A program made the position numbers and the translations under genes. 28,155 bases of DNA from assembly GCA_031266895.1 (NCBI GenBank), contig JAISAD010000020.1:1-28155 (forward strand), given 5' to 3'. The notes under the pieces are model-generated. The model ran no database searches. It saw only the letters and a list, made by a program, of their open reading frames with translations, and had not been told where the DNA came from. The DNA is from Bacteroidales bacterium. Its GTDB lineage: Bacteria > Bacteroidota > Bacteroidia > Bacteroidales > WCHB1-69. Below are positions 16,238 to 24,566 of this stretch, piece by piece (within the stretch, counting starts at the first letter, position 1; every line of letters starts with the position of its first letter).

Positions 16238-16984
16238 TTAGCCAAATCGTCCTGTAATATAGTTTTGCGTCTGTTCATGGTCGGGGTTAAGGAATATCTT
16301 TTTGGTATCGTTAAATTCTATCAGTTCACCGAGCATAAAAAAGCCGGTTTTGTCGCTTACACGAGCAGCCTGCTGCATATTATGCGTAACAATTACAATA
16401 GTGTAGGCTTGTTTCAGGGAATAAATCAACTCTTCGATTTTGGAGGTGGATATTGGATCAAGGGCAGAGGCGGGTTCGTCCATAAGCAGAATAGAAGGGT
16501 GCACCGCCAATGCTCGGGCAATACATAATCGCTGTTGCTGTCCACCAGAGAGATCAAAAGCCGATTTTTTCAATTTATCTTTCACCTCATTCCATAGGGC
16601 GGCAGCTTTCAGCGATTCTTCCACCCGTTGCACAATGAACGACTTATTGCCCATTTCATTGACACGCAGGCCGTAAGCCACATTTTCAAAAATGGATTTT
16701 GGAAAAGGATTGGGTTTTTGAAACACCATGCCTACTTTTTTTCGCAGCTCGTCCACCTGTACCGATTTATGGTAAATATTTTGTCCGTTTACCGAACAAA
16801 AACCGGTTAACCGAGTTTTCTCAATCAATTCATTCATTCGATTGAAAATTCTTAGAAATGTGGACTTTCCGCAACCTGAAGGGCCAATAAAAGCAGTAAC
16901 GCTGTTTGATTCAATTTTCATGCTTATGTTTTTCAAAGCCTGAAAATCGCCGTAATAAAAGTTTATATCTTTGGTTTCAATCAT
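16238..16984 (-). CDS. pstB: Phosphate ABC transporter ATP-binding subunit
   Basis: A 248-residue ATPase that powers phosphate uptake with PstC and PstA. Walker A GPSGCGKST (34-42), Q-loop region FQKPNPFPKSIFENVAYGLR (highly typical of PstB), signature LSGGQQQRLCIARAL, Walker B ILLMDEPASALD and H-loop VTHNMQQAARVSD are all present. The length is that of intact PstB. The gene directly upstream on the same strand is rseC-like, not pstA, so the permease and binding protein genes must lie elsewhere. It has its own -7 element and two PhoB-site-like repeats upstream, and it heads the block pstB-phoU-phoB-phoR. Confidence 0.97.
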   Translation of the reverse strand: MIETKDINFYYGDFQALKNISMKIESNSVTAFIGPSGCGKSTFLRIFNRMNELIEKTRLTGFCSVNGQNIYHKSVQVDELRKKVGMVFQKPNPFPKSIFENVAYGLRVNEMGNKSFIVQRVEESLKAAALWNEVKDKLKKSAFDLSGGQQQRLCIARALAVHPSILLMDEPASALDPISTSKIEELIYSLKQAYTIVIVTHNMQQAARVSDKTGFFMLGELIEFNDTKKIFLNPDHEQTQNYITGRFG

Positions 16985-17014
16985 TTCTGCTATTCTGCTC
17001 TATTTTTCGATGCG

Positions 17015-17060
17015 CAAAAATAGCGGCAGGATATTACAAAACAGGAAAGAGAATGTTACA
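17015..17060 (-). promoter_or_regulatory. pstB promoter with possible PhoB-binding repeats
   Basis: On the minus strand a -7 element TATTTTTG (17022-17015) lies 31 nt before the pstB ATG, and no -33 TTTG stands at the usual distance. Instead two near-identical octamers, TGTAACAT (17060-17053) and TGTAATAT (17038-17031), are 22 bp apart, two turns of the 11-bp repeat period used by PhoB-family regulators. The distal one overlaps the stop codon of the rseC-like gene. The -7 call is moderate; the binding-site call is inference. Confidence 0.4.
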
Positions 17061-17475
17061 GTTTGGTTAAATAAAATACGATTTTTTTTGCTATCTTTTT
17101 ATTCAGCCTGTTGAGTATCAAATAGTAAAATGCAGTGCAAGCTAAAGCCACAAATACACTAATCAGGTCATTATGCGTGAAGGTATAAACAGTGAATAGC
17201 GTGATGACTAAAACCAGCAACGGAAACAGGTAACCCCATATTACGGCTTTTGCTCCAGCCGAAGAAGCTATTTTAATATGCACTTGATCTTCTATTGCAA
17301 ATGCTTCGTCTTCGGCACATCTCGGAATACGCATCAATTCGCTTTTGCGATCCATGGAGCATAACGTTTTGGCACGACAACCGCTACAAGCCGAACTTTG
17401 CATGGTTTCTACCACAAATTCCGTATCGGTAATTGCTCTTATAATGCCCTCTTTACACAAAGTATGGTCTTTCAT
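17056..17475 (-). CDS. RseC/MucC-family membrane protein
   Basis: A 139-residue member of the RseC family, known from the SoxR-reducing system and from sigma-E regulation, and often found beside Rnf electron-transport genes. The N-terminal soluble part has the Cys cluster SSACSGCRAKTLC (Cys30, 33, 39) with a further Cys53, which could hold a metal or an Fe-S centre. Two membrane segments follow (about 77-97 and 103-121) after the family stretch GAKAVIWGYLFP. I chose the ATG at 17475, which is 1 nt after the transporter stop and gives the family-like start MKDHTLCKEG. Upstream ATGs at 17499 or 17523 would overlap the transporter. No rnf or sigma-factor genes are in the window. Confidence 0.82.
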   Translation of the reverse strand: MKDHTLCKEGIIRAITDTEFVVETMQSSACSGCRAKTLCSMDRKSELMRIPRCAEDEAFAIEDQVHIKIASSAGAKAVIWGYLFPLLVLVITLFTVYTFTHNDLISVFVALACTAFYYLILNRLNKKIAKKIVFYLTKL

Positions 17476-17476
17476 T

Positions 17477-18694
17477 CTAAATTCTGTTTTCCTGTTCATG
17501 CTTATATTTAAAGATAAACGCAAAAGCTATCGCTACAACAAGAGCAAAACCTGCGAAAATAAACCATGACTTGGGCCATAAATATTTGTCTATTATTATT
17601 CCGGCAAGGTATGAACCGATAAGCGCTCCAAAACCGTTAGTCATCAGCATAAAAACGCCTTGTGCTCTGTTGCGAATAGCTGGGTCGGTCTCTTTTTCCA
17701 CAAAAAGCGAACCTGAAATATTAAAGAAATCAAACGCTACCCCATAAACGAGCATAGAGAGGATGAACATCCAAACGCCTGCGCCCGGATCGCCTGCGCC
17801 CAAAAGACCAAAACGCAGCACCCATGCCAGCATCGAAATCAGCATCACAATTTTAATACCGAATTTTCGTAAAAAGAAGGGTATCAATAAGATGCAAAGA
17901 GCTTCCGAAATCTGCGAAAGAGAAATCAAAATAGTGGAGTGTTTTACGCCGAAAGTTTCGGCAAAATCGGGATTATTGCCGAAACTTACAATATAACTAT
18001 CTGCGAATCCGTTAGTTATTTGTAACGACATTCCGAGAAACATTGAAAAAATAAAGAAAATTGCCATTTTTTTCTGTTTAAACAACGAAAAGGCGCGAAG
18101 GCCAAGCGCTTCAATCCAATTTTTAGCGCTAACTTCTTTATTAATAACACAGTTTGGCAAAGTAAAAGCATAAATGCCGAGCAGAATACCCAGCCCGGAC
18201 GAAAGGTAAAGTTGGTTAGGCGTAGGACGAAAACCAAGCAAATCAACAGCCCACATGGCTACAATAAATCCCACTGTTCCAAAAACGCGAACAGGCGGAA
18301 AATGTTTAACTGCATCAAGATTTGATTTTGATAAAGCATTGTAAGCCACAGAATTAGATAGCGCAATGGTGGGCATATAAAATATTACGCCCAGCAATAT
18401 CAGGGGATAAAGTTCGCTGTATGCGGTTTGTCCTGCTGCCAAAAACATAAAAATGGCGCCGAAAATATGACACAGCCCCAATACTTTTTGAGCCGGCAGC
18501 CAGCGGTCGGCAATGATTCCCGTGACGGCCGGCATAAAGAGCGATGCAATGCCCATTGTGGCATAAAAACTGCCTATTTGCAAGCCCGAAAAATGGAGCG
18601 TGCCTTTCAAATAGGTTCCCAAAGAGATTAACCAGCTTCCCCAAACGCCATATTGGAGAAAATTCATTACAATTAAGCGAATTTTTGTATTCAT
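17477..18694 (-). CDS. MFS nucleoside permease (NupG/XapB type)
   Basis: A 405-residue transporter with about 12 hydrophobic segments of the major facilitator superfamily. It resembles the nucleoside:H+ symporter family: the N-terminus RLIVMNFLQYGVWGSWLISLG with its aromatic/Gly pattern, followed by GIIADRW after the second helix, is typical of NupG and XapB. It probably imports nucleosides for salvage, which would fit with apt elsewhere in the window. It starts 12 nt after the FAH-family gene and ends 1 nt before the rseC-like gene, so the three form one transcription unit. The exact substrate cannot be read from the sequence. Confidence 0.85.
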   Translation of the reverse strand: MNTKIRLIVMNFLQYGVWGSWLISLGTYLKGTLHFSGLQIGSFYATMGIASLFMPAVTGIIADRWLPAQKVLGLCHIFGAIFMFLAAGQTAYSELYPLILLGVIFYMPTIALSNSVAYNALSKSNLDAVKHFPPVRVFGTVGFIVAMWAVDLLGFRPTPNQLYLSSGLGILLGIYAFTLPNCVINKEVSAKNWIEALGLRAFSLFKQKKMAIFFIFSMFLGMSLQITNGFADSYIVSFGNNPDFAETFGVKHSTILISLSQISEALCILLIPFFLRKFGIKIVMLISMLAWVLRFGLLGAGDPGAGVWMFILSMLVYGVAFDFFNISGSLFVEKETDPAIRNRAQGVFMLMTNGFGALIGSYLAGIIIDKYLWPKSWFIFAGFALVVAIAFAFIFKYKHEQENRI

Positions 18695-18706
18695 AACATT
18701 AATTTT

Positions 18707-19318
18707 TTATTTTACTTTAAAATCCAAAACTTTTTCATCTTCCAAATATCCGGTAAGGCGGTCATTAATAGCTACATTCCCCACTCCGGATGGTGTTCCG
18801 GTAAAAATAATATCGCCCATTTTCAGGGTCATAAACTGCGATACATAGCTGATAACTCTGTCTATGCCAAAAATCATATCACCGCTGTTTCCCTGCTGCA
18901 CCGGCTTGCTGTTCAGATACAGCGCAAAGCGAATATGGGACATGTCCGGCAGGGTTGCCTTATCGCGAAACTTGCCGATAATGGCCGATCCGTCAAAGGC
19001 TTTGGCAATTTCCCAGGGATTACCCTCCCGCATACAGCGACGCTGCAGATCGCGAGCAGTAAAGTCAATGCCCAAGCCAATTTCATTGTAATAGGTATGG
19101 GCAAATTTCTCATTAATATATTTGCCCACTTTATTGATTTTTACTGTAATTTCCGCTTCATATTGTATTTCTTGTGAAAATTCGGGCAGAAAAAAGGGTC
19201 GATTTCGAGTAATCATAGCCGATTCGGGCTTTAAAAAAAAGACCGGTTCCTGTGGAATTTGATGGTCAAACTCCGCAATATGCTGCAAATAGTTTTTACC
19301 CGTACATATAATTTTCAT
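18707..19318 (-). CDS. Fumarylacetoacetate hydrolase (FAH) family protein
   Basis: A 203-residue single-domain FAH-family enzyme like FAHD1/YcgM, which act as acylpyruvate hydrolases or oxaloacetate decarboxylases using a divalent metal. Start MKIICTGKNYLQHIAEF matches the CxGxNYxxH beginning of the family. Metal ligands are visible as Glu54 and Glu56 in YEAEI and Asp85 in GIDFTARDLQ, and the C-terminal FTGTPSGVG loop is present. The ATG at 19318 fits the family start. A -7 element ends only 5 nt before it, suggesting a very short or absent leader. It heads a unit with the nucleoside-type transporter and rseC-like gene. Its substrate here is unknown. Confidence 0.88.
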   Translation of the reverse strand: MKIICTGKNYLQHIAEFDHQIPQEPVFFLKPESAMITRNRPFFLPEFSQEIQYEAEITVKINKVGKYINEKFAHTYYNEIGLGIDFTARDLQRRCMREGNPWEIAKAFDGSAIIGKFRDKATLPDMSHIRFALYLNSKPVQQGNSGDMIFGIDRVISYVSQFMTLKMGDIIFTGTPSGVGNVAINDRLTGYLEDEKVLDFKVK

Positions 19319-19322
19319 AATG

Positions 19323-19330
19323 CAAAAATA
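19323..19330 (-). promoter_or_regulatory. -7 element for the FAH-family gene
   Basis: TATTTTTG followed by CA and then, within 5 nt, the ATG of the FAH-family gene. If this is the active promoter the transcript would begin at or almost at the start codon. No TTTG at the expected -33 distance. Confidence 0.45.
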
Positions 19331-19430
19331 GTTAAAGTTTCTCAATTATAGTTATCCGGTTAGCTTACGTTATGCAGATACATAACTTTTTTTCTGTTGT
19401 TGTGTAATCTGAGTTATTCCCATGATCTTT

Positions 19431-20399
19431 TTACATCCCTATCAGCAAATTACAACCCCGCACTTCTGCACTGTCCATGCGCCCCAGAATTTCCATACCG
19501 CCATCATGGCGGCGGCGACCCAAATCGTCTGTGGCAATAAAAGCACAGGAGTGTTCATTGGCCAAGTCTATTACATTAATGAGGCCTGTGTCGAGTGTAG
19601 TGCTGTGCACGAGCGGATTACGTTCATCGCGCAGCAAAAACTTCATTTGGGGTGGCGTGTAAAAAATGTTGTTGCCATTGCTGTAAGCTTGCGACAGCAG
19701 TTCGCACATGCCATATTCGGAGTGAATTTTCGACACTCCAAATGCGGCAGTTAAAATAGCGTGCAGTTCCTCTTTTACCAACTCTTTCCGTCTCCCTTTC
19801 ATGCCGCCTGTTTCAAACACAATCAATTCGGGAAAAGACAACCTGTAATGTTCGGCAAAATTCAACAGAGCGTACGAAACGCCAAAAAGGATAACCCTGC
19901 ATCTTGCCGTTTTTAATTGTAGTAACCGATCAAAAAGTGTTTGATGATTATCCAAAAAATAGCCGTTGTAAGGCAAGGTAGATAATTGCATCATTTTGTC
20001 AATCATGTAAATAAGAGACGAATTTGGGTTTTCCTGATAGTTGGGAAGCAAGGCTAAAAAGGTATAATTTTCTATTGAGCCGTAAAAGTGGCAAAAAGAT
20101 TCTGTAAAACTGCGTTCATAAAGCGACAAGTCTTTGATATAGTGTTTGGATGGCTGCATTGAAGTAGTGCCACTGCTGAAAAAAACTGTTTGCGGGTTAA
20201 ATGTTCCGGAAACTATTTTATGTGTCTTGAAAAATGAAATCGGCAAAAAAGGCAACTCCTCTATCCTTGCAACATTATCAGGATTGCGTCTCAATAAATC
20301 ACAATATTGACGATAAATAATATTATTAAAATATTGATATTCAAATAATTGAAATGTTTTGGCGATAAACGGCGAAGAAATATTATTTTTTTCCAGCAT
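19431..20399 (-). CDS. LuxE-like acyl-protein synthetase / adenylate-forming protein
   Basis: A 322-residue protein related to LuxE, the fatty acyl-protein synthetase of bacterial luciferase operons, and so to the adenylate-forming (ANL) enzymes. The ATP loop is FFSSGTTSMQPSKHY (about 73-87), followed by EYGMCELLSQAYS (228-240, the YGxTE-type motif) and ATDDLGRR (about residue 295). It is shorter than full ANL enzymes and appears to lack most of their small C-terminal domain, as LuxE does. It starts 15 nt after uvrA and is probably on the uvrA transcript. No luciferase, carrier protein or reductase gene is adjacent, so the acyl acceptor is unknown. Confidence 0.75.
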   Translation of the reverse strand: MLEKNNISSPFIAKTFQLFEYQYFNNIIYRQYCDLLRRNPDNVARIEELPFLPISFFKTHKIVSGTFNPQTVFFSSGTTSMQPSKHYIKDLSLYERSFTESFCHFYGSIENYTFLALLPNYQENPNSSLIYMIDKMMQLSTLPYNGYFLDNHQTLFDRLLQLKTARCRVILFGVSYALLNFAEHYRLSFPELIVFETGGMKGRRKELVKEELHAILTAAFGVSKIHSEYGMCELLSQAYSNGNNIFYTPPQMKFLLRDERNPLVHSTTLDTGLINVIDLANEHSCAFIATDDLGRRRHDGGMEILGRMDSAEVRGCNLLIGM

Positions 20400-20414
20400 A
20401 GCGCATTTTTCAAT

Positions 20415-23246
20415 TTACTTCAACTCCTTTGCCAAATATTGTGCTGTAAACCCTACCCCTTGCGCTACAATCTCTTCAGGCGTTCCGATAGCCACAATCT
20501 GACCGCCGCCTTTGCCTCCTTCCGGACCTAAATCAATAATGCGATCGGCCATTTTAATCACATCCATATTGTGTTCTATCACCAGTACGGTATTCCCCTT
20601 ATCTACCAATTTATTAAGTACATAGAGCAAGATGGAGATGTCATGGAAATGGAGTCCGGTAGTTGGTTCGTCCAAAATATAGAAAGTTTTGCCAGTGTCG
20701 CGCTTCGACAGTTCGGTAGCCAGCTTTACCCGCTGAGCTTCGCCACCCGACAGTGTAGTCGAAGACTGCCCAAGTCGGATGTAGCCCAATCCTACATCAT
20801 ACATTGTTTGCAATTTTTGCACAATGGCCGGAATATTTTCAAAGAAGGTAAGCGCTGTTTCAATGTCCATTTCCAGCACGTCGTTAATTGATTTGCCCTT
20901 GTAGCGTACTTCCAGTGTTTCATCGTTGTAACGCTTGCCATTGCAAGTTTCGCAGGTAACATAAACATCAGGCAGAAAATTCATTTCGATATTTTTCATG
21001 CCACCGCCTTTACACTCTTCGCATCGGCCGCCTTTCACGTTAAAGGAGAATCGACCGGGTTTATAACCCCTGATTTTCGATTCCGGAAGGTTGGTAAAAA
21101 GTTGTCGAATTTCATCGAAAACGCCCACATAAGTAACCGGATTGGAGCGTGGTGTACGCCCGATAGGCTGCTGATCAATTTCAATTACTTTGTCAAAAAA
21201 ATCCAATCCTTGTATTTCTTTGTATCGTAATGGTTTACGATCGCTGCGATAAAAATGATGACTCAAAATCGGATAAAGGGTCTCATTTATCAGCGAGGAT
21301 TTGCCACTTCCCGACACGCCCGTAATACAGATAAATGTACTTTCGGGAAAGGCAACTGTTATATTTTTCAGATTGTTGCCGGAGGCGCCTTTCAGTATCA
21401 GACAGTTACCTGTGCCCTTGCGGCGCTGTTCGGGCACGGCTATTTGTTTTCGTCCTGTAAGATAATCGGCTGTAATAGAGTGATTTTTCAAAATATCTTG
21501 ATAAGAGCCAATGGCGTCAATTTGTCCGCCATGTGCACCGGCAGCCGGCCCCACATCCACAATAAAATCGGCGGCCTCCATCATTTCGCGGTCATGTTCC
21601 ACCACAATAATGGAGTTTCCCGAATCGCGCAGTTCCTGCAGAGATTTGATAAGTCGGTGGTTGTCGCGCTGATGCAGTCCAATACTTGGTTCGTCTAAAA
21701 TATAGAGTACATTAACCAGCTGCGAGCTGATTTGCGTAGCCAAACGGATGCGCTGCGCTTCACCACCCGACAGGCTTTTGGCGCTACGGTTGAGCGACAG
21801 ATATTGAATGCCAATGCCGGCTAAGAAGTGCAATCGACTCTTAATTTCACGAATAATTTCGTAAGCAATCTGCCGTTGTCGCTCGTCAAAGTATTGGGGG
21901 CAGACGGTTATCCATTCCAGCAACTCCGAAATGTCCATAGCGGCAAGCTCGGCAATATTTTTTTCTCCGATTTTAAACTGTAGCGACTCCGATTTCAACC
22001 GTGCCCCATGGCATTCAGGGCATTCTGTTTCATTGATAAACTGCGTAATCCATTTCTTAATAGCGGCCGGCGCAGATTCATAATCGAAATCGCGCAAAAA
22101 GTTAACAACTCCCTGATATTCCATTCTGACATCTGACAATCCAGCCACCTCGCGTTTTACAAAAAGCGCTTCGTCAGACCCATAGAGAATAATGTTTAAT
22201 ATATTATCAGATAATGTATTAACAGGGTCATCTAAAGAAAAATCATGTTTAGTGCTCAAAGCCTCTAATTGCTTGAAAAAAGTATTGTTTTTATAAGCGC
22301 CAATCGGAGCAATAGCACCCTGTCGGATAGAGAGTTTTTCGTTAGGTATAATCTTTTCGCGGTCAATTTCGGAAACAAAGCCAAGCCCGTTACACTTTTC
22401 ACAAGCGCCATAAGGAGAATTAAACGAAAAGGTATTTGGCTCAGGGTCGGGATAAGAAATTCCTGATGTGGGGCACATCAGAAATTTACTGTAATTCTTA
22501 ATTTCGCCGGTTTTGTTATCATATACTGCCAATTCCCCTTTACCGTGTTTTAGTGCCAATCGTAAACTGTTAATCAGTCGTGTGCTAACAGTATCGCTTA
22601 CCTCTATGGCATCAATTACTACCTCAATATCATGAATTTTATAACGGTTCACCATCATATTGAGTGTCAGGTTTTTAAACTCTCCATCTATCCGCACTTT
22701 TACAAAACCCTGTTTGCGAATATTTTCAAACAACTCTTTATAGTGTCCCTTGCGACGTTTCACAACGGGGGCGAGCAGCATAATTTTCTTATTGTTAAAG
22801 TAGTTTAAAATCAAGTCAATAAGCTCTTTTTCGCTGTAGCGTACCATTTTTTCACCTGTAATTATAGAAAAGGCATTTGCTGCCCGCGCATAGAGCAATC
22901 GCAAAAAATCATACACTTCGGTAATGGTGCCCACTGTAGAGCGGGGATTTTTATTCACCGTTTTCTGCTCAATGGAAATCACGGGATTAAGACCGGTAAT
23001 CTTATCTACATCAGGGTGATTGAGATTGCCGATAAATTGCCGTGCATAAGCCGAAAAGGTTTCCATGTAACGCCGCTGCCCTTCGGCATAAAGAGTGTCA
23101 AAAGCCAGTGAAGATTTCCCGCTTCCACTTAATCCTGTGATTACTACCAATTTATGCTGAGGAATTTCCAAAGATATATTTTTCAGATTATTTTCTCGTG
23201 CTCCACAGATCACCAATTTGTCTTCAGCAAAATTTCGTTCGCTCAT
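20415..23246 (-). CDS. uvrA: Excinuclease ABC subunit A
   Basis: A 943-residue damage-recognition ATPase of nucleotide excision repair that works as a dimer and loads UvrB. Two ABC modules are visible, with Walker A GLSGSGKSS (38-46) and a second GVSGSGKSS, two LSGGEAQR signatures, and zinc-finger cysteine clusters (CEKCNGLGF with a CPECHGARL pair in the first half; CEECKGGG and CETCNGKRY in the second). The ATG at 23246 begins MSERNFAEDKLVICGAREN, the family-typical start. The 81-residue in-frame extension to 23489 would run through the promoter and into the divergent dehydrogenase gene. A LuxE-like gene follows 15 nt later. Confidence 0.97.
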   Translation of the reverse strand: MSERNFAEDKLVICGARENNLKNISLEIPQHKLVVITGLSGSGKSSLAFDTLYAEGQRRYMETFSAYARQFIGNLNHPDVDKITGLNPVISIEQKTVNKNPRSTVGTITEVYDFLRLLYARAANAFSIITGEKMVRYSEKELIDLILNYFNNKKIMLLAPVVKRRKGHYKELFENIRKQGFVKVRIDGEFKNLTLNMMVNRYKIHDIEVVIDAIEVSDTVSTRLINSLRLALKHGKGELAVYDNKTGEIKNYSKFLMCPTSGISYPDPEPNTFSFNSPYGACEKCNGLGFVSEIDREKIIPNEKLSIRQGAIAPIGAYKNNTFFKQLEALSTKHDFSLDDPVNTLSDNILNIILYGSDEALFVKREVAGLSDVRMEYQGVVNFLRDFDYESAPAAIKKWITQFINETECPECHGARLKSESLQFKIGEKNIAELAAMDISELLEWITVCPQYFDERQRQIAYEIIREIKSRLHFLAGIGIQYLSLNRSAKSLSGGEAQRIRLATQISSQLVNVLYILDEPSIGLHQRDNHRLIKSLQELRDSGNSIIVVEHDREMMEAADFIVDVGPAAGAHGGQIDAIGSYQDILKNHSITADYLTGRKQIAVPEQRRKGTGNCLILKGASGNNLKNITVAFPESTFICITGVSGSGKSSLINETLYPILSHHFYRSDRKPLRYKEIQGLDFFDKVIEIDQQPIGRTPRSNPVTYVGVFDEIRQLFTNLPESKIRGYKPGRFSFNVKGGRCEECKGGGMKNIEMNFLPDVYVTCETCNGKRYNDETLEVRYKGKSINDVLEMDIETALTFFENIPAIVQKLQTMYDVGLGYIRLGQSSTTLSGGEAQRVKLATELSKRDTGKTFYILDEPTTGLHFHDISILLYVLNKLVDKGNTVLVIEHNMDVIKMADRIIDLGPEGGKGGGQIVAIGTPEEIVAQGVGFTAQYLAKELK

Positions 23247-23276
23247 TCTTATTTTTCCGTTTTTAAAAAAGAGGTG

Positions 23277-23284
23277 CAAATGTA
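23277..23284 (-). promoter_or_regulatory. -7 element for uvrA
   Basis: TACATTTG on the minus strand, 30 nt before the uvrA ATG, matches TAnnTTTG. No -33 element is clear. It is arranged divergently with the plus-strand element at 23311-23318. Confidence 0.4.
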
Positions 23285-23310
23285 CGTTTTTTCTCGGAAT
23301 AATTTTTTTG

Positions 23311-23318
23311 TATTTTTG
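23311..23318 (+). promoter_or_regulatory. -7 element for the alcohol dehydrogenase gene
   Basis: TATTTTTG followed by CAACAC, 87 nt before the ATG at 23406. No exact -33 TTTG at 21 bp. The leader would be fairly long and AT-rich. Confidence 0.4.
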
Positions 23319-23405
23319 CAACACAGAAATATTTCGAGTGATGAAGGCAACTTTAGCTCTTAAAAATGAAATTTTGAAAAAACATCTGTAAAATAAATAT
23401 ATATA

Positions 23406-24557
23406 ATGAAAAATTTCAAATATAGAAATCCGGTAAAAATCCTCTTTGGAGAGGGCATGATTAAAGAGATGAGCAAAGAAATTGCTCAAAAAGAACGTAT
23501 TTTATTGATTTATGGAGGTGGCAGCATCTTCAAAAATGGCGTTTATAAACAGGTTACCGAAGCTTTGGAAGGCTACCAGCTCTTTGAGTTTGGTGGTATT
23601 GAACCTAATCCGCATTACGAAACTTGCGTGAGAGCGGTTGAGTTTATTCATAAAGAAAACATCACTTTTGTGCTGGCCGTAGGAGGCGGATCGGTAATTG
23701 ATGCCACCAAATTTATTGTGGCAGCGGCTTGTTATAAAGGCGATGCCTGGGATTTGATGCTCGGCAATGCGCCCATTAAGGCAGCCCTGCCATTTGGTAC
23801 GGTGCTGACTTTGCCTGCTACCGGTTCCGAAATGAACTCGGGCTTTGTGATTACCAAACATGCCACTCAAGAGAAGTTAGCTATGGGTTCACCGCTCTGT
23901 TTTCCCCAATTTTCTGTACTTGACCCGCTAACTACCCTTTCGTTACCCGCTACACAGACCGCTAACGGCATTATTGATGCCTTTGTGCATGTTACGGAAC
24001 AATATGTTACCTGTCCACAAGACGCTCCGCTGCAAGACCGTTTTGCCGAATCTATTCTGCAAGTGCTGGTGGAAGAGGGGAAAAAAATAGTGGCCGATCC
24101 CAGCAATGTGGCGGTGCGTGCCAACATTATGTGGGCGGCCACATGGGCACTCAACAATTGGATTGGACAAGGGGTGGATGATGATTGGGCAACTCACATG
24201 ATTGGACACGAATTAACTGCTTTTCACGGCATTGATCATGGACAAACTCTCGCCATTGTGCTGCCTGGCCTGCTGGATGTGATGCGAAATTACAAGAAAG
24301 CTAAAATTATTCAAATGGGGGAACGGGTATTCCATATCCATGCTAATAATGAACAGGAAGCGATAAATCAAACGATTGAAGCAGTAGAAAAATTCTTTAA
24401 TTCGTTGGGAATCAAAACCAGACTTTCAGATTATAATGTAACCGAAACGGTAATTCCCAAAATAGTACAGCGTTTTCAAGAACGTGGCTGGCTGCTCGGG
24501 GAAGAGGAGCGAATTACGCCCGAAATAGTAGCGGAAATTTTGAGACGCAGATTATAA
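23406..24557 (+). CDS. YqhD-like iron-containing (NADPH) alcohol/aldehyde dehydrogenase
   Basis: A 383-residue group III metal-dependent dehydrogenase, likely reducing aldehydes with NADPH. The cofactor loop IYGGGSIFKNGVY (35-47) matches the YqhD GGGS loop tied to NADPH use. GGGSVIDATK (93-102) binds the pyrophosphate, and PATGSEMNSG (137-146) is the usual family stretch. Metal ligands fall at D191, H195, H264 and H278, each exactly three less than the numbers I recall for E. coli YqhD. YqhD detoxifies aldehydes from lipid peroxidation and methylglyoxal stress; a similar role here is inference. It is divergent from uvrA and followed by a non-coding stretch. Confidence 0.92.
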   Translation: MKNFKYRNPVKILFGEGMIKEMSKEIAQKERILLIYGGGSIFKNGVYKQVTEALEGYQLFEFGGIEPNPHYETCVRAVEFIHKENITFVLAVGGGSVIDATKFIVAAACYKGDAWDLMLGNAPIKAALPFGTVLTLPATGSEMNSGFVITKHATQEKLAMGSPLCFPQFSVLDPLTTLSLPATQTANGIIDAFVHVTEQYVTCPQDAPLQDRFAESILQVLVEEGKKIVADPSNVAVRANIMWAATWALNNWIGQGVDDDWATHMIGHELTAFHGIDHGQTLAIVLPGLLDVMRNYKKAKIIQMGERVFHIHANNEQEAINQTIEAVEKFFNSLGIKTRLSDYNVTETVIPKIVQRFQERGWLLGEEERITPEIVAEILRRRL

Positions 24558-24566
24558 TAGATATTT

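Noticed and set aside
17476..17523. Upstream starts of the RseC-like protein inside the transporter gene
   Set aside because: The ATG at 17475 sits 1 nt after the transporter stop and gives the family-like N-terminus. The upstream starts add non-conserved residues only.
23247..23489. An 81-residue N-terminal extension of UvrA
   Set aside because: It would cross the divergent promoter region and enter the dehydrogenase gene, and UvrA proteins normally begin at the chosen ATG.
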